Below the pieces are notes generated by a model. That model was not told the DNA's origin, did not search any database, and was given only the letters and a program-made list of their open reading frames with translations. 64,000 bases of DNA from Planctomycetota bacterium (GTDB taxonomy: Bacteria; Planctomycetota; Planctomycetia; Pirellulales; Lacipirellulaceae), in NCBI GenBank assembly GCA_013152205.1, contig JAADGV010000007.1, forward strand, positions 1 to 64,000, given 5' to 3'. Positions 34,223 to 44,047 of this stretch are shown here, piece by piece. The position numbers and the translations under genes were made by a program. The first letter of the stretch is position 1. Each line of letters opens with the position of its first letter.

Positions 34223-36202
34223 ATGAATGACAAAAAAACGAAAGCCGACCTATCGCCAGAACCGTCTGACGTACCTCCAGACGTAGACAGCACTCAACGT
34301 GAGTTGTCTCCTTCGGCCATCGACAGCCAGGAGTCGGGCCGTTGGTGGATCAAGCTCATCGTGCAGCCGCTGCTGATGTTGGCCGCTGGCGTGGTGCTGA
34401 TCGTTGGCCTCGGTGTTGCTCAAAGGGCTGGGTGGATTTCTTCAGGCGGCGGTGGCGATCATGCTGCTGCAAGCAGCGAAGATACCAGAAAGCACATCTG
34501 CCCGATGATGTGTACGCCCCCTCAAATTGGCCCCGGTCGCTGCCCCGTGTGTGCGATGGAGCTTGTCCCCGCGTCGTCTGGCGGCGGAGATTCCGACTCG
34601 CAATCGGTCAATATCGACCCGGCTGCTCGCCGCATCGCAAACATCCGCACCGCGTCAGTAACGTCGATGCCAATGACTCGTACGATTCGCACGATTGGCG
34701 AACTCAGTAGCGACGAAGGGTCGGTAAAAACGCTCTCGGCGTATGTCGATGGTCGGCTTGACCGGCTGTATGCCGACTACACAGGAGTCGTCGTCGAGAA
34801 GGGCGACCACTTGGCGCTGGTCTATTCGCCGCGGCTCTATTCGAGTCAGGTCGAGCTGTTACTAGCTAAGAAGGCCCATGAAAACAGTCGGAACGCGACG
34901 CTCACTCGTGTTATTGAATCGAATCGAGATCTTTATGAAAGCTCCCGAGAGCGGCTGATCGAACTGGGCATGACCGCGTCGCAGATCGACGAGCTCGAAC
35001 GATCGGGAAAGGCAAACAGCCGCATGCATCTTTGTGCCCCGATCCACGGCACGGTCATCAAGAAGTACGCCACCGAAGGCCAATACGTCAAAGAAGGCCA
35101 GGCGATCTACGAATTGGCCGACCTATCGACAGTCTGGCTGATGCTCGAGTTGTTTCCAGAAGATGCAGCAACCATTCGTTACGGGCAAAAAGTGGAAGCC
35201 GAAGTGCAGTCGTTTCCGGGGCGAAAATTCAAAGGACGCGTTGCTTTCATCGATCCGACGGTTGATCCGAGTACGCGTACGGTGGGAGTTCGTGTTGTCA
35301 TTCCCAACGAAGAAGGTCTATTGCGAATAGGCGATTATGCCAAAGCCACGATCGAAGTCTCGCTCGCCAGTCAGCAAGGAGGAGTCTACGATCCCGAGTT
35401 GGCTAACAAATGGATCAGTCCGCGACATCCGCATATCGTCGAGTCTTCTCCTGGGAAATGTTCGGTCTGCGGTGTCGACTTGGTCCCCGCCTCTCAGTTT
35501 GGCTTTATCGCAGAGGCAAGTGGTGGCGAAGCGCTCGTGGTGCCGCGGAATGCCGTGCTCATGGCGGGCAATAACAGTGTTCTTTACGTAGAAACAAAAC
35601 CAGGCCGCTTTGAGATTCGGCGCATTGTTCTCGGCCCAAGTTGCGGCGACCAGATTGTCATTTTGGAAGGTGTGGAGGAAGGCGAGCAAGTTGCCACGCG
35701 TGGTAACTTCTTGATCGACTCGCAAATGCAGCTGGTGGGGAATCCCTCGCTCATCGATCCGACCAAAGTTGAGCCGAGGATGGACGAAGGCCTGTCGGAA
35801 GAAGCGCTTGCCGCGATCGCCGAACTTCCCGAGGAAGATCGTCTGCTGGCTGAAAGCCAACGCGTCTGCCCAGTGGCCGATTATCAACTTGGTTCAATGG
35901 GCCCGCCTATCAAGGTCGACGTGAACGGAACGCCCGTTTTTATCTGCTGCGAAGGCTGTCGCGAAAGCCTTCTTGATGAACCGGTAAAATATCTTGCGAA
36001 ACTCTCCGACGGCCCTCCGTCCGGAGGTTCAGGCGCTGGCGAGACAATGGACCTGCCGCCGATCAGCACTTTCGAGATCGTGGAGCCTCAAATGGAGCTT
36101 CCCCCGATCGGGGCCTTCCAAGCGGTTACTGAACGTATCGCAGAAGACGATCAAGCGCCTGGTCAGCCAGTTGCCGAGCTACCGACGGAGGTTATCCGAT
36201 GA
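34223..36202 (+). CDS. cusB: CusB-type RND efflux periplasmic adaptor with extra metal-binding domains
   Basis: The adaptor links an inner-membrane RND pump to the outer-membrane channel. A transmembrane helix (residues about 41-67) is followed by a heavy-metal-binding domain ICPMMCTPPQIGPGRCPVC (from about residue 92). The barrel-sandwich and beta-barrel adaptor body follow, interrupted by a second, degenerate metal-binding module with HPHIVESSPGKCSVCGVDL. The C-terminus carries a third module (about 548-585) with LGSMGPPIKV and FICCEGC, shared with other island proteins. At 659 residues it is far longer than E. coli CusB (about 400). Its end overlaps cusA by 4 bases. Confidence 0.92.
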   Translation: MNDKKTKADLSPEPSDVPPDVDSTQRELSPSAIDSQESGRWWIKLIVQPLLMLAAGVVLIVGLGVAQRAGWISSGGGGDHAAASSEDTRKHICPMMCTPPQIGPGRCPVCAMELVPASSGGGDSDSQSVNIDPAARRIANIRTASVTSMPMTRTIRTIGELSSDEGSVKTLSAYVDGRLDRLYADYTGVVVEKGDHLALVYSPRLYSSQVELLLAKKAHENSRNATLTRVIESNRDLYESSRERLIELGMTASQIDELERSGKANSRMHLCAPIHGTVIKKYATEGQYVKEGQAIYELADLSTVWLMLELFPEDAATIRYGQKVEAEVQSFPGRKFKGRVAFIDPTVDPSTRTVGVRVVIPNEEGLLRIGDYAKATIEVSLASQQGGVYDPELANKWISPRHPHIVESSPGKCSVCGVDLVPASQFGFIAEASGGEALVVPRNAVLMAGNNSVLYVETKPGRFEIRRIVLGPSCGDQIVILEGVEEGEQVATRGNFLIDSQMQLVGNPSLIDPTKVEPRMDEGLSEEALAAIAELPEEDRLLAESQRVCPVADYQLGSMGPPIKVDVNGTPVFICCEGCRESLLDEPVKYLAKLSDGPPSGGSGAGETMDLPPISTFEIVEPQMELPPIGAFQAVTERIAEDDQAPGQPVAELPTEVIR

Positions 36203-39200
36203 TCAAGAAGATACTCGATTTTTGCATCCGCGAGCGATTGGTCGTCCTGGTAGGAATGGTCGTGGTATTCGCCTATGGCTGGTACGCAACCCAAAAAGTT
36301 CCCCTTGATGCAATACCCAATGTGGGTGAGAACCAGGTAATCGTGCTGGTGGAATGGTTGGGCCGGTCTCCTAAGGATATGGAAGACCAGATTACCTATC
36401 CACTCTCGGTCGCTCTGCAAGCCGTGCCGGGCGCGAAGAGTGTACGCGGTAAGAGCATGTTCGGTTTCAGCTTCGTGCAGGTAACGTTCGGCGACGAAAT
36501 CGATTTCTATTGGGCCCGTTCTCGCGTTGCCGAGCAACTCACCACGGTCTCGAACATCTTGCCTGATGGTGTTACCCCTGTGCTTGCACCCGACGCGACG
36601 GCGTTGGGGCAAATTTACTACTACGTGCTTGAACCGCCGCCAGGTATGGATCTGGCCGAGCTGCGTTCAAAGCAAGACTTCTTCATCAAGTATGCCCTGC
36701 AATCGGTCGAGGGCGTGGCCGAGGTCGCATCGATCGGTGGCTACGTCAAGCAGTACCAAATTGAAGTCGACCCCGACAAACTGCGCTACCACGACATCCC
36801 GCTCCGTAAAGTAATTCAAGCTGTCAAAGAATCGAACATCGACGTCGGTGCGAAGACGGTCGAAGTCAGCGGCATGGAGTTCCTCGTTCGCGGCAAGGGG
36901 TTCATCGGCTCGGACAAGACCGAACCAGAGACACTCAAACAGATCGAAGACACGGTCGTACTGACTCGACATGGAATTCCGGTTCGTGTTCGTGATTTGG
37001 CCCAAGTTCAAATCGGTCCCAGTTTTCGACGCGGGGCACTCGACTATAACGGGAAGGAAGCAGTCGGCGGTGTGGTCGTGATGCGGTATCGCGAGAACCC
37101 GCGCGAAGTTATCGAACGGGTCGAGGCCAAGGTGATGGCCCTGGAGTCCGAACTCGACGGAATCAAGATCCATGCCGTCTATAATCGCATCGATCTGATC
37201 GACGAAACAATCACTACGCTGACCGATGCCTTAGGGCATGAAATTTTGATCACCATCGCGATTGTTGTTTTGTTCCTGCTGCATATACGGGCAAGCATCA
37301 TCATTGCCATCACCTTGCCGATGGCTGTCTTGATGTCGTTTATTGGCATGAAAGTCTACGGCGTGGATGCCAACATCATGTCGCTTGCCGGCATTGTGAT
37401 CGCCATTGGAACGATGGTCGACATGGGGATCATTATTCTGGAGAACATTTATGACCACCTTTCCGAGTGGGAGGCGAAAGGCTCGCCCGGCGGTCAAAAA
37501 CATCGACTCGTAGTCATTCGCGAATCGGCCGCCGAAGTGGTACCCGCCGTGATCACGGCCGTGACCACCACGATCGTCAGTTTTCTGCCCGTGTTTTTAT
37601 TGACAGGGCGTGATCACCGCCTTTTCTCGCCGCTAGCTTGGACGAAGACTTTTGCGCTTGCATCCAGCTTGATTGTTGCCGTGACCGTCGTGCCAATGCT
37701 CTGTCGTATTTTTCTGAAAAGCTCGCGTACGCCGCGGTGGGCGAGTCTTGCGACGGGGCTAGCGTTTGCCGCCTTGAGTGCCGGGCTTTGCTTTTTCGTT
37801 TGGGGAGACCACATTGCGGCGCATTGGACGTTGGTGGGCTTGCCATTGGCAACGGTCGCAACCGGGGGGATCGGCTTTTTGATCGGTTGGTGGATGTCGC
37901 AAGAGAAGATTCGACCGATGGAAGAAAACCCAGCCAGCCGGTTTGTGTTGTGGCTGTACGCCGGACGATTGAAACTGGCTCTGAGACGAAAAATGTTCAT
38001 GCTCTCCTTTCCCGCTATCATTTTAGTAGTCGGATTGGGCGCTTGGGTCGGACTGCCCACAGTACTCTACCCGGTCGAAAAGGTGTTTTCATCCCTGGGT
38101 GCCGACCTTAATGCGGTACCCGGATATGTCAAAGTCAAACACGTTTTTACAGGCCTTAAAACCGACGACTGGATTGCGCTCGACGAAGGCAGTTGGTTTT
38201 ACATGCCCAGCTTGTATCCGGCTGCTAGTTTTTCTCAGGCAATGGAAGTGCTCCAAACTCAGGATGTCATGATCAAGGCAATTCCTGAGGTCAAAGACGT
38301 GCTTGGAAAAATTGGCCGCATCGAATCGGCCCTCGATCCGGCCCCGGCTGCAATGGTCGAAACCTACATCATGCTCGAACCTCGTGAAAAGTGGCGAGAG
38401 GGCATGACCGAAAGAAAAATTTGGGACGAAATCAATTCAGTAGCTACGTTGCTGGGCATTACTCCTGCCTCGCCGCTGCAACCCATCGAAGGCCGTGTGG
38501 TCATGCTCCAAAGTGGCATCAAGGCTCCAATGGCCGTGCGTATCTACGGCGACACTTTGGAAGGATTAGGCAAGGCGTCGTTGGCGGTGGGCGAACGCCT
38601 GAAAAAACTCCATCATGTCAACGCAGGCACCGTTAATCCTGATATCGTGATGGGTAAACCCTATTTGGAGTTCGAGGTAGATCGCGAAGAGGCGGCACGC
38701 TATGGCATGACGACGATGATGGTCAACGAGATCGTGTCTGCTGGTCTTGGCGGCCTGGACGTGACCACGACCGTCGAAGGCCGCGAGCGCTATCCAATTC
38801 AGATTCGCTACCAACGAGACATCCGAGAACGGATCGACGAATTGCGTCAAATACCAGTGGTAACCCCCACCGGCGATGTCGTCCCCTTAGAACGGCTTGC
38901 GCAGGTCACCACCACGTGGGGGCCCGGAGCAATCAACAGCGAGGATGCTCGTCTGGTAGCGCATGTTTCCTTTTCACCCTCCGGCGCCGCGGGCGATTTA
39001 GAGACCGTTGAATCGGTGATGGCCGCTTTACGCACCGCCCGAGAAAGCGGCGAGCTGGTGTTCCCCGAAGGCAACTTCGAATTACAAGCAGTCGGATCCT
39101 TTCAGAATCAGATCGAAGCGAACGAGCGTTTGATGTGGATCGTGCCGACCGTCGTCTTGATCAACTTGTTCCTCCATTATATCCATTTCCGTAATTTCTC

Positions 39201-39717
39201 GCTCGCGTTGGTCGTCTTTTCGGGTATTCCCGTTGCAGCAGCAGGGGGCATGATTGCCGTGGCTGTGATGGGGGTCGACATGAACACCGCGATGTGGGTT
39301 GGTTTCATTGCGTTGTTCGGCTTAGCTGCCGACGACGGCATTGTTATGGCTACCTACATGCGTGAGACGCTCCGTCGCCGCAAAATCCGAAGCGTTCAAG
39401 ATCTTCGAGACGCGATTTATGAAGCGGGCCTCAAACGGATTCGTCCCTGCGTGATGACTACCGTGACGACCATCGTTGCGCTCATTCCTGTTCTGATTTC
39501 AACGGGACGAGGGGCCGACGTGGCTCGAGCGATGGCCCTACCGGTGTTTGGCGGAATGCTGATCGAGCCGTTCACCACTTTTATCGTACCAACGCTGTAC
39601 TGCGCTTACATGGAGTTCAAGATGCGTGCAGGACTACCAGATGAATGCTGGGCGGAAACGGAAACCCTCGATCAATTGGGAGAAGCAAGCGAATCGGTCG
39701 TTACTCCCGCGGCCTGA
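36199..39717 (+). CDS. cusA: CusA-type heavy-metal RND efflux permease with extra inserts
   Basis: This is the proton-driven inner-membrane pump of the heavy-metal efflux RND class. The N-terminus (VPLDAIPNVGENQVIV), the SFxxVTFGDEIDFYWAR-type porter motif and the membrane motif GTMVDMGIIILENI (with the conserved Asp) are clear. At 1172 residues it exceeds E. coli CusA (1047). About 70 residues with two extra predicted helices (roughly 506-575) lie between the sixth and seventh usual helices, and about 25 residues are added before the WFYMPSLYP segment. The start ATGA overlaps the cusB stop, so translation is probably coupled. Confidence 0.94.
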   Translation: MIKKILDFCIRERLVVLVGMVVVFAYGWYATQKVPLDAIPNVGENQVIVLVEWLGRSPKDMEDQITYPLSVALQAVPGAKSVRGKSMFGFSFVQVTFGDEIDFYWARSRVAEQLTTVSNILPDGVTPVLAPDATALGQIYYYVLEPPPGMDLAELRSKQDFFIKYALQSVEGVAEVASIGGYVKQYQIEVDPDKLRYHDIPLRKVIQAVKESNIDVGAKTVEVSGMEFLVRGKGFIGSDKTEPETLKQIEDTVVLTRHGIPVRVRDLAQVQIGPSFRRGALDYNGKEAVGGVVVMRYRENPREVIERVEAKVMALESELDGIKIHAVYNRIDLIDETITTLTDALGHEILITIAIVVLFLLHIRASIIIAITLPMAVLMSFIGMKVYGVDANIMSLAGIVIAIGTMVDMGIIILENIYDHLSEWEAKGSPGGQKHRLVVIRESAAEVVPAVITAVTTTIVSFLPVFLLTGRDHRLFSPLAWTKTFALASSLIVAVTVVPMLCRIFLKSSRTPRWASLATGLAFAALSAGLCFFVWGDHIAAHWTLVGLPLATVATGGIGFLIGWWMSQEKIRPMEENPASRFVLWLYAGRLKLALRRKMFMLSFPAIILVVGLGAWVGLPTVLYPVEKVFSSLGADLNAVPGYVKVKHVFTGLKTDDWIALDEGSWFYMPSLYPAASFSQAMEVLQTQDVMIKAIPEVKDVLGKIGRIESALDPAPAAMVETYIMLEPREKWREGMTERKIWDEINSVATLLGITPASPLQPIEGRVVMLQSGIKAPMAVRIYGDTLEGLGKASLAVGERLKKLHHVNAGTVNPDIVMGKPYLEFEVDREEAARYGMTTMMVNEIVSAGLGGLDVTTTVEGRERYPIQIRYQRDIRERIDELRQIPVVTPTGDVVPLERLAQVTTTWGPGAINSEDARLVAHVSFSPSGAAGDLETVESVMAALRTARESGELVFPEGNFELQAVGSFQNQIEANERLMWIVPTVVLINLFLHYIHFRNFSLALVVFSGIPVAAAGGMIAVAVMGVDMNTAMWVGFIALFGLAADDGIVMATYMRETLRRRKIRSVQDLRDAIYEAGLKRIRPCVMTTVTTIVALIPVLISTGRGADVARAMALPVFGGMLIEPFTTFIVPTLYCAYMEFKMRAGLPDECWAETETLDQLGEASESVVTPAA

Positions 39718-39813
39718 TGTTAAGAGAATGTTGCAGCAGTCATGTGGTTGCTGTTGTTTGAACTGTGTGGATTCGAAGTCGGATCCAATCTACCTTTTGT
39801 AAGGAGTACTGAA

Positions 39814-40284
39814 ATGAAGTTGATGAGCATGATGGTCGCAGTAGCTTTCACTGTGTTTACCTCCCAATTTGCCGTAGGGCAACAACCTACCGCGCAAGAG
39901 CAACAAAAACGTGATCAGTTGCGAGCGGCGGTCCAGGAAATCTGCCCTGTCTCGGGCGGAAAGCTTGGCTCGATGGGCGCTCCCATCAAGGTGCAGATGG
40001 GCAAAGAAACTGTTTTTCTGTGTTGCAAAGGATGTATGAAGAAGAAGGTCAAGCCAGAACACTGGGCAACAATTCATGCGAATGTCGCAAAGGCGCAAGG
40101 CATCTGCCCAGTCATGAAAAAGAAGCTGCCCAAGAATCCGAAGTGGACCGTTGTCGACGGCCAAATTGTCTATATTTGCTGCCCCGGCTGCGATAAGAAA
40201 ATCGCCGCAGATCCCCCTAAATTTCTGCGGGCCATCGATGAACTTTATGCTACGTCGCTGAATGCGAGGAAGCAAACTAGATAA
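39814..40284 (+). CDS. Secreted protein with two CC-x-x-C metal-binding modules
   Basis: The ATG at 39814 has AAGGAG upstream and gives a signal peptide ending near QFAVG. The mature protein has two related modules: ICPVSGGKLGSMGAPIKV with VFLCCKGC, and ICPVMKKKLPKNPKW with VYICCPGC. The spacing (CP, then about 35 residues, then CCxxC) resembles YHS/TRASH-like metal-binding folds. The first module matches the C-terminus of the preceding CusB and two modules at 45642. It lies 97 bases after cusA. A periplasmic copper or silver binding role is inferred. Confidence 0.75.
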   Translation: MKLMSMMVAVAFTVFTSQFAVGQQPTAQEQQKRDQLRAAVQEICPVSGGKLGSMGAPIKVQMGKETVFLCCKGCMKKKVKPEHWATIHANVAKAQGICPVMKKKLPKNPKWTVVDGQIVYICCPGCDKKIAADPPKFLRAIDELYATSLNARKQTR

Positions 40285-40427
40285 CTAATAAACCCCACGT
40301 AAGGTCTGGGTAACTCGGCGTTCAGAGTGATGTTGAGTTGCCCAGACCGATTTTGAATAGGATTCGTCAATCAATGTGCGCACGGTGTGCACTTGCCACG
40401 AAAAATGGATTTCAAGGAAGAAAAGCC

Positions 40428-40727
40428 ATGTTTTCAAAAACCAGGTCATCCAAAAGGGCTTGTTTCGTTCTATTGTCCGTTCTTGGCGCGTCGGTGATGC
40501 CGGGATGCCGTGGCAATAAGTCGGCCTTCTCTTACGCTCCGCCACAAACGTCGGCAACATCGTTGGCTTCCGTGGGACAGCAATCCAATGCGGTTCCAAT
40601 TCCCACGCAGCCAGCGGAATTAGTGCAACCGACCGTTGCGACTTCGTATTCGCCGCCAGCACGCTCCTCCTACACGCCCTCGAATTATTCGTCGGCACCA
40701 AGCAAATCCTCGTCGGGATGTCACTAG
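40428..40727 (+). CDS. Small Ser/Pro-rich lipoprotein
   Basis: From the ATG at 40428 (AAGGAAG upstream) the protein has a signal with lipobox SVMPGC, so the mature part is a lipidated peptide of about 75 residues rich in Ser, Pro, Ala and Tyr, ending SGCH. It has no recognisable domain. Within the metal island it could be a structural or anchoring component. After it, a 429-base gap contains only repeats. Confidence 0.65.
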   Translation: MFSKTRSSKRACFVLLSVLGASVMPGCRGNKSAFSYAPPQTSATSLASVGQQSNAVPIPTQPAELVQPTVATSYSPPARSSYTPSNYSSAPSKSSSGCH

Positions 40728-40748
40728 AGTATTTCTTATTAAAACATA

Positions 40749-40820
40749 GTCACAGAGCACTCCGAGGTCTCAGAGAAAATACTGGAGCGAATAACCTTCT
40801 CTCGATGTTCTCTGTGTTAC
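40749..40820. repeat. CACAGAG-type imperfect inverted repeat
   Basis: The two ends (CACAGAG near 40751 and CTCTGTG near 40810-40816) form an imperfect hairpin similar in sequence to the palindrome at 2254-2330. Confidence 0.5.
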
Positions 40821-40938
40821 TAACGATTCAAGTTTACGCTACGAGCAAAAATTTTGGCTGACTAGGCCATTAAAGATAGGACTCTCGCAAAGGCGTGCTA
40901 AGACGCAAAGGAATTGCAACAGTTATCAATTTGAGTTG

Positions 40939-41001
40939 GAACACTAATCTTCGCTAATCAGCGCTAATCTGATTAGTGAAGATTAGCGCCGATTAGTGTT
41001 C
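40939..41001. repeat. CTAATC-type inverted repeat
   Basis: GAACACTAATC at 40939-40949 is mirrored by GATTAGTGTTC at 40991-41001. Between them CGCTAATC-type units repeat, giving a long imperfect hairpin. Repeats of this sequence are widespread in intergenic regions of unrelated bacteria. Confidence 0.7.
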
Positions 41002-41042
41002 TTTCAATTACTTTACTTTTTGTGATCGACGGTATGCCGCGC

Positions 41043-41067
41043 ATCCGGTTTATCCTGTTATCCTGTC
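41043..41067. repeat. ATCCTGTTATCCTGTC-type short repeat
   Basis: A short tandem-like stretch (CCGG-TTTATCCTG-TTATCCTGTC) of the sort seen in dispersed intergenic repeats. A CGCAAAGG-type segment is at 40882-40911. The whole 40728-41156 gap is repeat debris without a gene. Confidence 0.4.
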
Positions 41068-41156
41068 AAATTTTACCTGCTTGGTCGCGGCTTTGCCGCG
41101 CTGGGTCCTTTCTGGCTACATAATTGAAGGAACTGCTCTAGCGGCAGAAGAAACTA

Positions 41157-41780
41157 GTGGACGCAAGCGTTATGCTCACCAAGTACGATCATTTAGCGGC
41201 ACAATACGACCGACGTTGGCAGTCGTACATCGAAGGCACGCTAAACGTGGTGCTTGAAGGGGCGAATTTTCAAGGCAACGAAACGGTTCTTGACGTGCCC
41301 TGTGGAACGGGGGAACTCGAACGGCGACTACTTGCAAAATGGCCTGACCTCTGCATAACAGGCGCCGATCTTAGCACTGGCATGTTGGCAGAGGCCAAGG
41401 CAAAAGACGAAACCAAGCGTGTGTGTTGGATCGAAGCAGACGTTATTGAACTTCCGATGCCTGACGAGAGCTTCGATTGCGTCATTTGTGCTAACAGTTT
41501 TCATTACTTTCGTTCTCCCAGCGAGGCCCTTGCGTCGATGCGACGTGTACTCCGCCCTGGCGGAAGGCTCCTCTTGGTTGATTGGTGCGATGACTATTGG
41601 ACGTGCAAAGTTTGCAGTATGTGGCAGCGGCTGACGGATAAGTATTTCTATCGAACGTACACATTGCAGGCCTGCGCCGCCCTGGCTGAGAATGCTGGCT
41701 TCCGGGTTGAGCAGCGTCGGCGCTTTCGCATCAACTGGCTCTGGGGGCTAATGGTTTTGGAATGTTCACGAGTGGAATGA
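41157..41780 (+). CDS. Class I SAM-dependent methyltransferase
   Basis: The Rossmann-like motif I VLDVPCGTGELERRL, the acidic loop ITGADLSTGMLAEA, motif IV SFDCVICANSFHYF and RVLRPGGRLLLVDW are those of UbiE-type methyltransferases. At 207 residues it is a single-domain enzyme. The substrate is unknown; its position inside the metal island is unusual, and nothing in it resembles arsenite methyltransferases (no conserved Cys pair). The frame begins with GTG at 41157; ATG at 41172 is an alternative. Confidence 0.85.
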   Translation: MDASVMLTKYDHLAAQYDRRWQSYIEGTLNVVLEGANFQGNETVLDVPCGTGELERRLLAKWPDLCITGADLSTGMLAEAKAKDETKRVCWIEADVIELPMPDESFDCVICANSFHYFRSPSEALASMRRVLRPGGRLLLVDWCDDYWTCKVCSMWQRLTDKYFYRTYTLQACAALAENAGFRVEQRRRFRINWLWGLMVLECSRVE

Positions 41781-41964
41781 GTGAAGATGTGTCCGTACGG
41801 TAAACGCTAGCGAAGTTTTCCTAACCGGAATAACTGTGACAAGCCGACCTGAAGTGCCGGTTTCAACGAGAGTTCTGATTGGTTGGAGTGTTCGGTAGGA
41901 TTGGATTTTACCGATAATAAAGGTGTTACCGTATTCTCATACGATGTTGAGGGGGGGGCCAAGG

Positions 41965-43410
41965 ATGGCCAATCGACTGAAGTTAATCTGTTTATGTCTT
42001 CTGCTGGCTACAACGCTGGTTGCTGGCTGCCGTACGTCGCGGCAAATTCGCGACCCTGAGTACGCTCAGGTAGTTCGTACGATGCAAAGGGCCCAGTCTG
42101 CCTCGCAAGCGTCGGTTGTGGCAACGGCTCCTGTTTTCACAGAACTCGCCGGCCCACATGCTGTCGAGCAGTATATTCAGGTTGCGCTGGCGCAGAACCC
42201 GAAGATTCAGGCCGCGCGTAAGAAAATGGAATCGTTCGCGCATCAGGTGCCTGTCGCTGCGAGTCTGCCCGATCCGACATTGAATGTCACGGCATTGCCA
42301 GAACCGGTTCAGACTGCTGCCGGCCAACAGGAAATGATCGTAGCTGCGAACCAGAAGTTCTTTTGGTTTGATAAGCTCAATACTCGGGCAAGTGTCGCCG
42401 AGTCGCAAACCAACGTAGCGCGTGCCCAGCTCGCGGCGGTCGAGCTGGCGACGATTGCCGACGTGAAGCGAGCGTACTACGAGCTCTATTTTATTCAACA
42501 GGCAATCTTAGTCACCGAGGCCGAGCAACAGTTGCTTGTCGAAATTCGCGAGGTTGCCAACACACGATACAAGGCTGGTATGGCGAACCAGCAGGATGTG
42601 CTTCGGGCCGATCTGGAAATTTCCAATATCGAAAACGAGCTGATTCGGCTCCGACAACGACTTAAAAGTGGCCAAGCCCGACTGGCGAGCCTGCTCCACA
42701 TTGCACCGCAAACCCAAGTTGCGGCGATCAACAACTTGACGCCAGAGCAAGCCCCTCGCGATCTGGAACTACTGCAACAGCAAGCCGTAACGGCTCGGCC
42801 AGAGCTACACGCCCTGTTGGCTGCTGTGCAGCGAGATCGCAACTCAGTCAATCTAGCGAGGCTCGACTACAAGCCGGACGTAACACTTGGGCTCTCGTGG
42901 ATCGACGTGGCCAACATCGGCCTCAGTCCGGCTGCAAACGGCCGCGATTCGTTTCTATTGAGCGCTGGGGTAAATCTGCCGATTTACCGCAAGCGTTTGG
43001 ACAGCTCGGTACGATCGGCGGAAGCCAAGGTCGTCTCGACTACCCGCGAATATGACTCGCTACGTGATGGAACGCTCGAAGAGGTGACCGACTTGCTCGC
43101 CCAAGCTCATAGCCAAGAAGACCTGCTGATTCTGTTCCGCGAAGACATCCTGCCGAAGGCACGCCAGACACTGGAAGTATCGAACCAGGCGTACAACGTC
43201 GGTGAAGTCGACTTCTTGCAGCTCATTGATAACTGGCAACAACTATTACGCTACGAAGTCAATTTCTACCGACTGGAAGCTTCCTTACGACAGACGCTAG
43301 CGGAATTGGAACGCGTGGTTGGCGGCTTTAGTGGCCCGGTACCAGAAGCGATTCCAGCACCGCTCGCCGAACCAGTACCCCTCCCACCAGAAGAGAACGA
43401 GCAAAACTAG
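41965..43410 (+). CDS. CusC-like outer-membrane efflux factor (TolC family)
   Basis: The start at the ATG at 41965 yields a lipoprotein signal ending LVAGC, as in CusC/OprM types. The mature protein shows two long helical hairpins with the repeat-like pattern of TolC-family factors: IQAARKKMESFAHQVPVAAS and LPDPTLNVTALPEP in the first half, then LRADLEISNIENELIRLRQR and EVSNQAYNVGEVDFLQLIDN in the second. It would form the outer-membrane channel for the CusBA pump. It is separated from cusBA by two small genes, the repeats and the methyltransferase. Confidence 0.9.
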   Translation: MANRLKLICLCLLLATTLVAGCRTSRQIRDPEYAQVVRTMQRAQSASQASVVATAPVFTELAGPHAVEQYIQVALAQNPKIQAARKKMESFAHQVPVAASLPDPTLNVTALPEPVQTAAGQQEMIVAANQKFFWFDKLNTRASVAESQTNVARAQLAAVELATIADVKRAYYELYFIQQAILVTEAEQQLLVEIREVANTRYKAGMANQQDVLRADLEISNIENELIRLRQRLKSGQARLASLLHIAPQTQVAAINNLTPEQAPRDLELLQQQAVTARPELHALLAAVQRDRNSVNLARLDYKPDVTLGLSWIDVANIGLSPAANGRDSFLLSAGVNLPIYRKRLDSSVRSAEAKVVSTTREYDSLRDGTLEEVTDLLAQAHSQEDLLILFREDILPKARQTLEVSNQAYNVGEVDFLQLIDNWQQLLRYEVNFYRLEASLRQTLAELERVVGGFSGPVPEAIPAPLAEPVPLPPEENEQN

Positions 43411-43474
43411 GTTCTCTTCGCCCGCCCAAAAAACCTACCCACCAACCAAGTTTGATCCCACCCAGGGGCTCACG

Positions 43475-43762
43475 ATGAAAAACTCAAGAACGCTAATGCG
43501 CGCACTCTCAACGATGGTCTTATTGCTTGCATGCGGCTGTGCATCTGCGTACCACTCCTACTCGGAGTGCCGCGTCAATTGTAAATACTGCCCACCGTCT
43601 CCGCTGCCACACTGCCAGTACAAGCTGTGTGTGTGCCACTCGACCGCTGCGTCGAAGTATCTGTCGCCTCTGCCGCAAAGCCCTCTGCTGCAAAGCATGG
43701 AACAACCTATTCCAGCGGATTTGCCGGAGGCTGTAGAAGAGGAAACATCGGAAGAGAAGTGA
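43475..43762 (+). CDS. Small cysteine-containing lipoprotein
   Basis: A 95-residue protein starting at the ATG at 43475, 64 bases after the efflux factor gene. The signal ends with a lipobox LACGC. The mature region contains CRVNCKYCPP, HCQYKLCVCH, then a Pro/Leu-rich stretch and an acidic tail. Six Cys and two His in about 30 residues suggest metal binding. Together with CusC it may be an outer-membrane-associated partner. I do not recognise the family. Confidence 0.65.
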   Translation: MKNSRTLMRALSTMVLLLACGCASAYHSYSECRVNCKYCPPSPLPHCQYKLCVCHSTAASKYLSPLPQSPLLQSMEQPIPADLPEAVEEETSEEK

Positions 43763-44047
43763 TTGGGCCACGCTTAGATGCCTGCCAAATCAGATTTCTT
43801 CACGAGTGTGAAAAATTGTACTGCCAGCTAAATTAGGCTTGCCGGAATGCTGATCTTTTTTCGTCGAGTCGATATTATTTTTACGAAATTCACATTGACG
43901 TGAACCGGTGGCTGGCGATACACGTATACTAACCTTATGAGTAGCGAAGACAATAAATTCGGTTTTGTTGATCGTTCACCTCCAAAGGGACGATATCGAG
44001 AAATACGGTCGATCGCCGTACTCCACTGGATGATTAATGGATTGATC

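Noticed and set aside
40939-41001. Short CRISPR-like array
   Set aside because: The units are adjacent and mirror-imaged with no unique spacers, so it is a palindromic repeat.
43895-43930. Possible promoter TTGACG...TATACT upstream of the second cysteine-rich gene
   Set aside because: The spacing is 24 bases; no dyad like that at 33350 is present, so promoter geometry is not supported.
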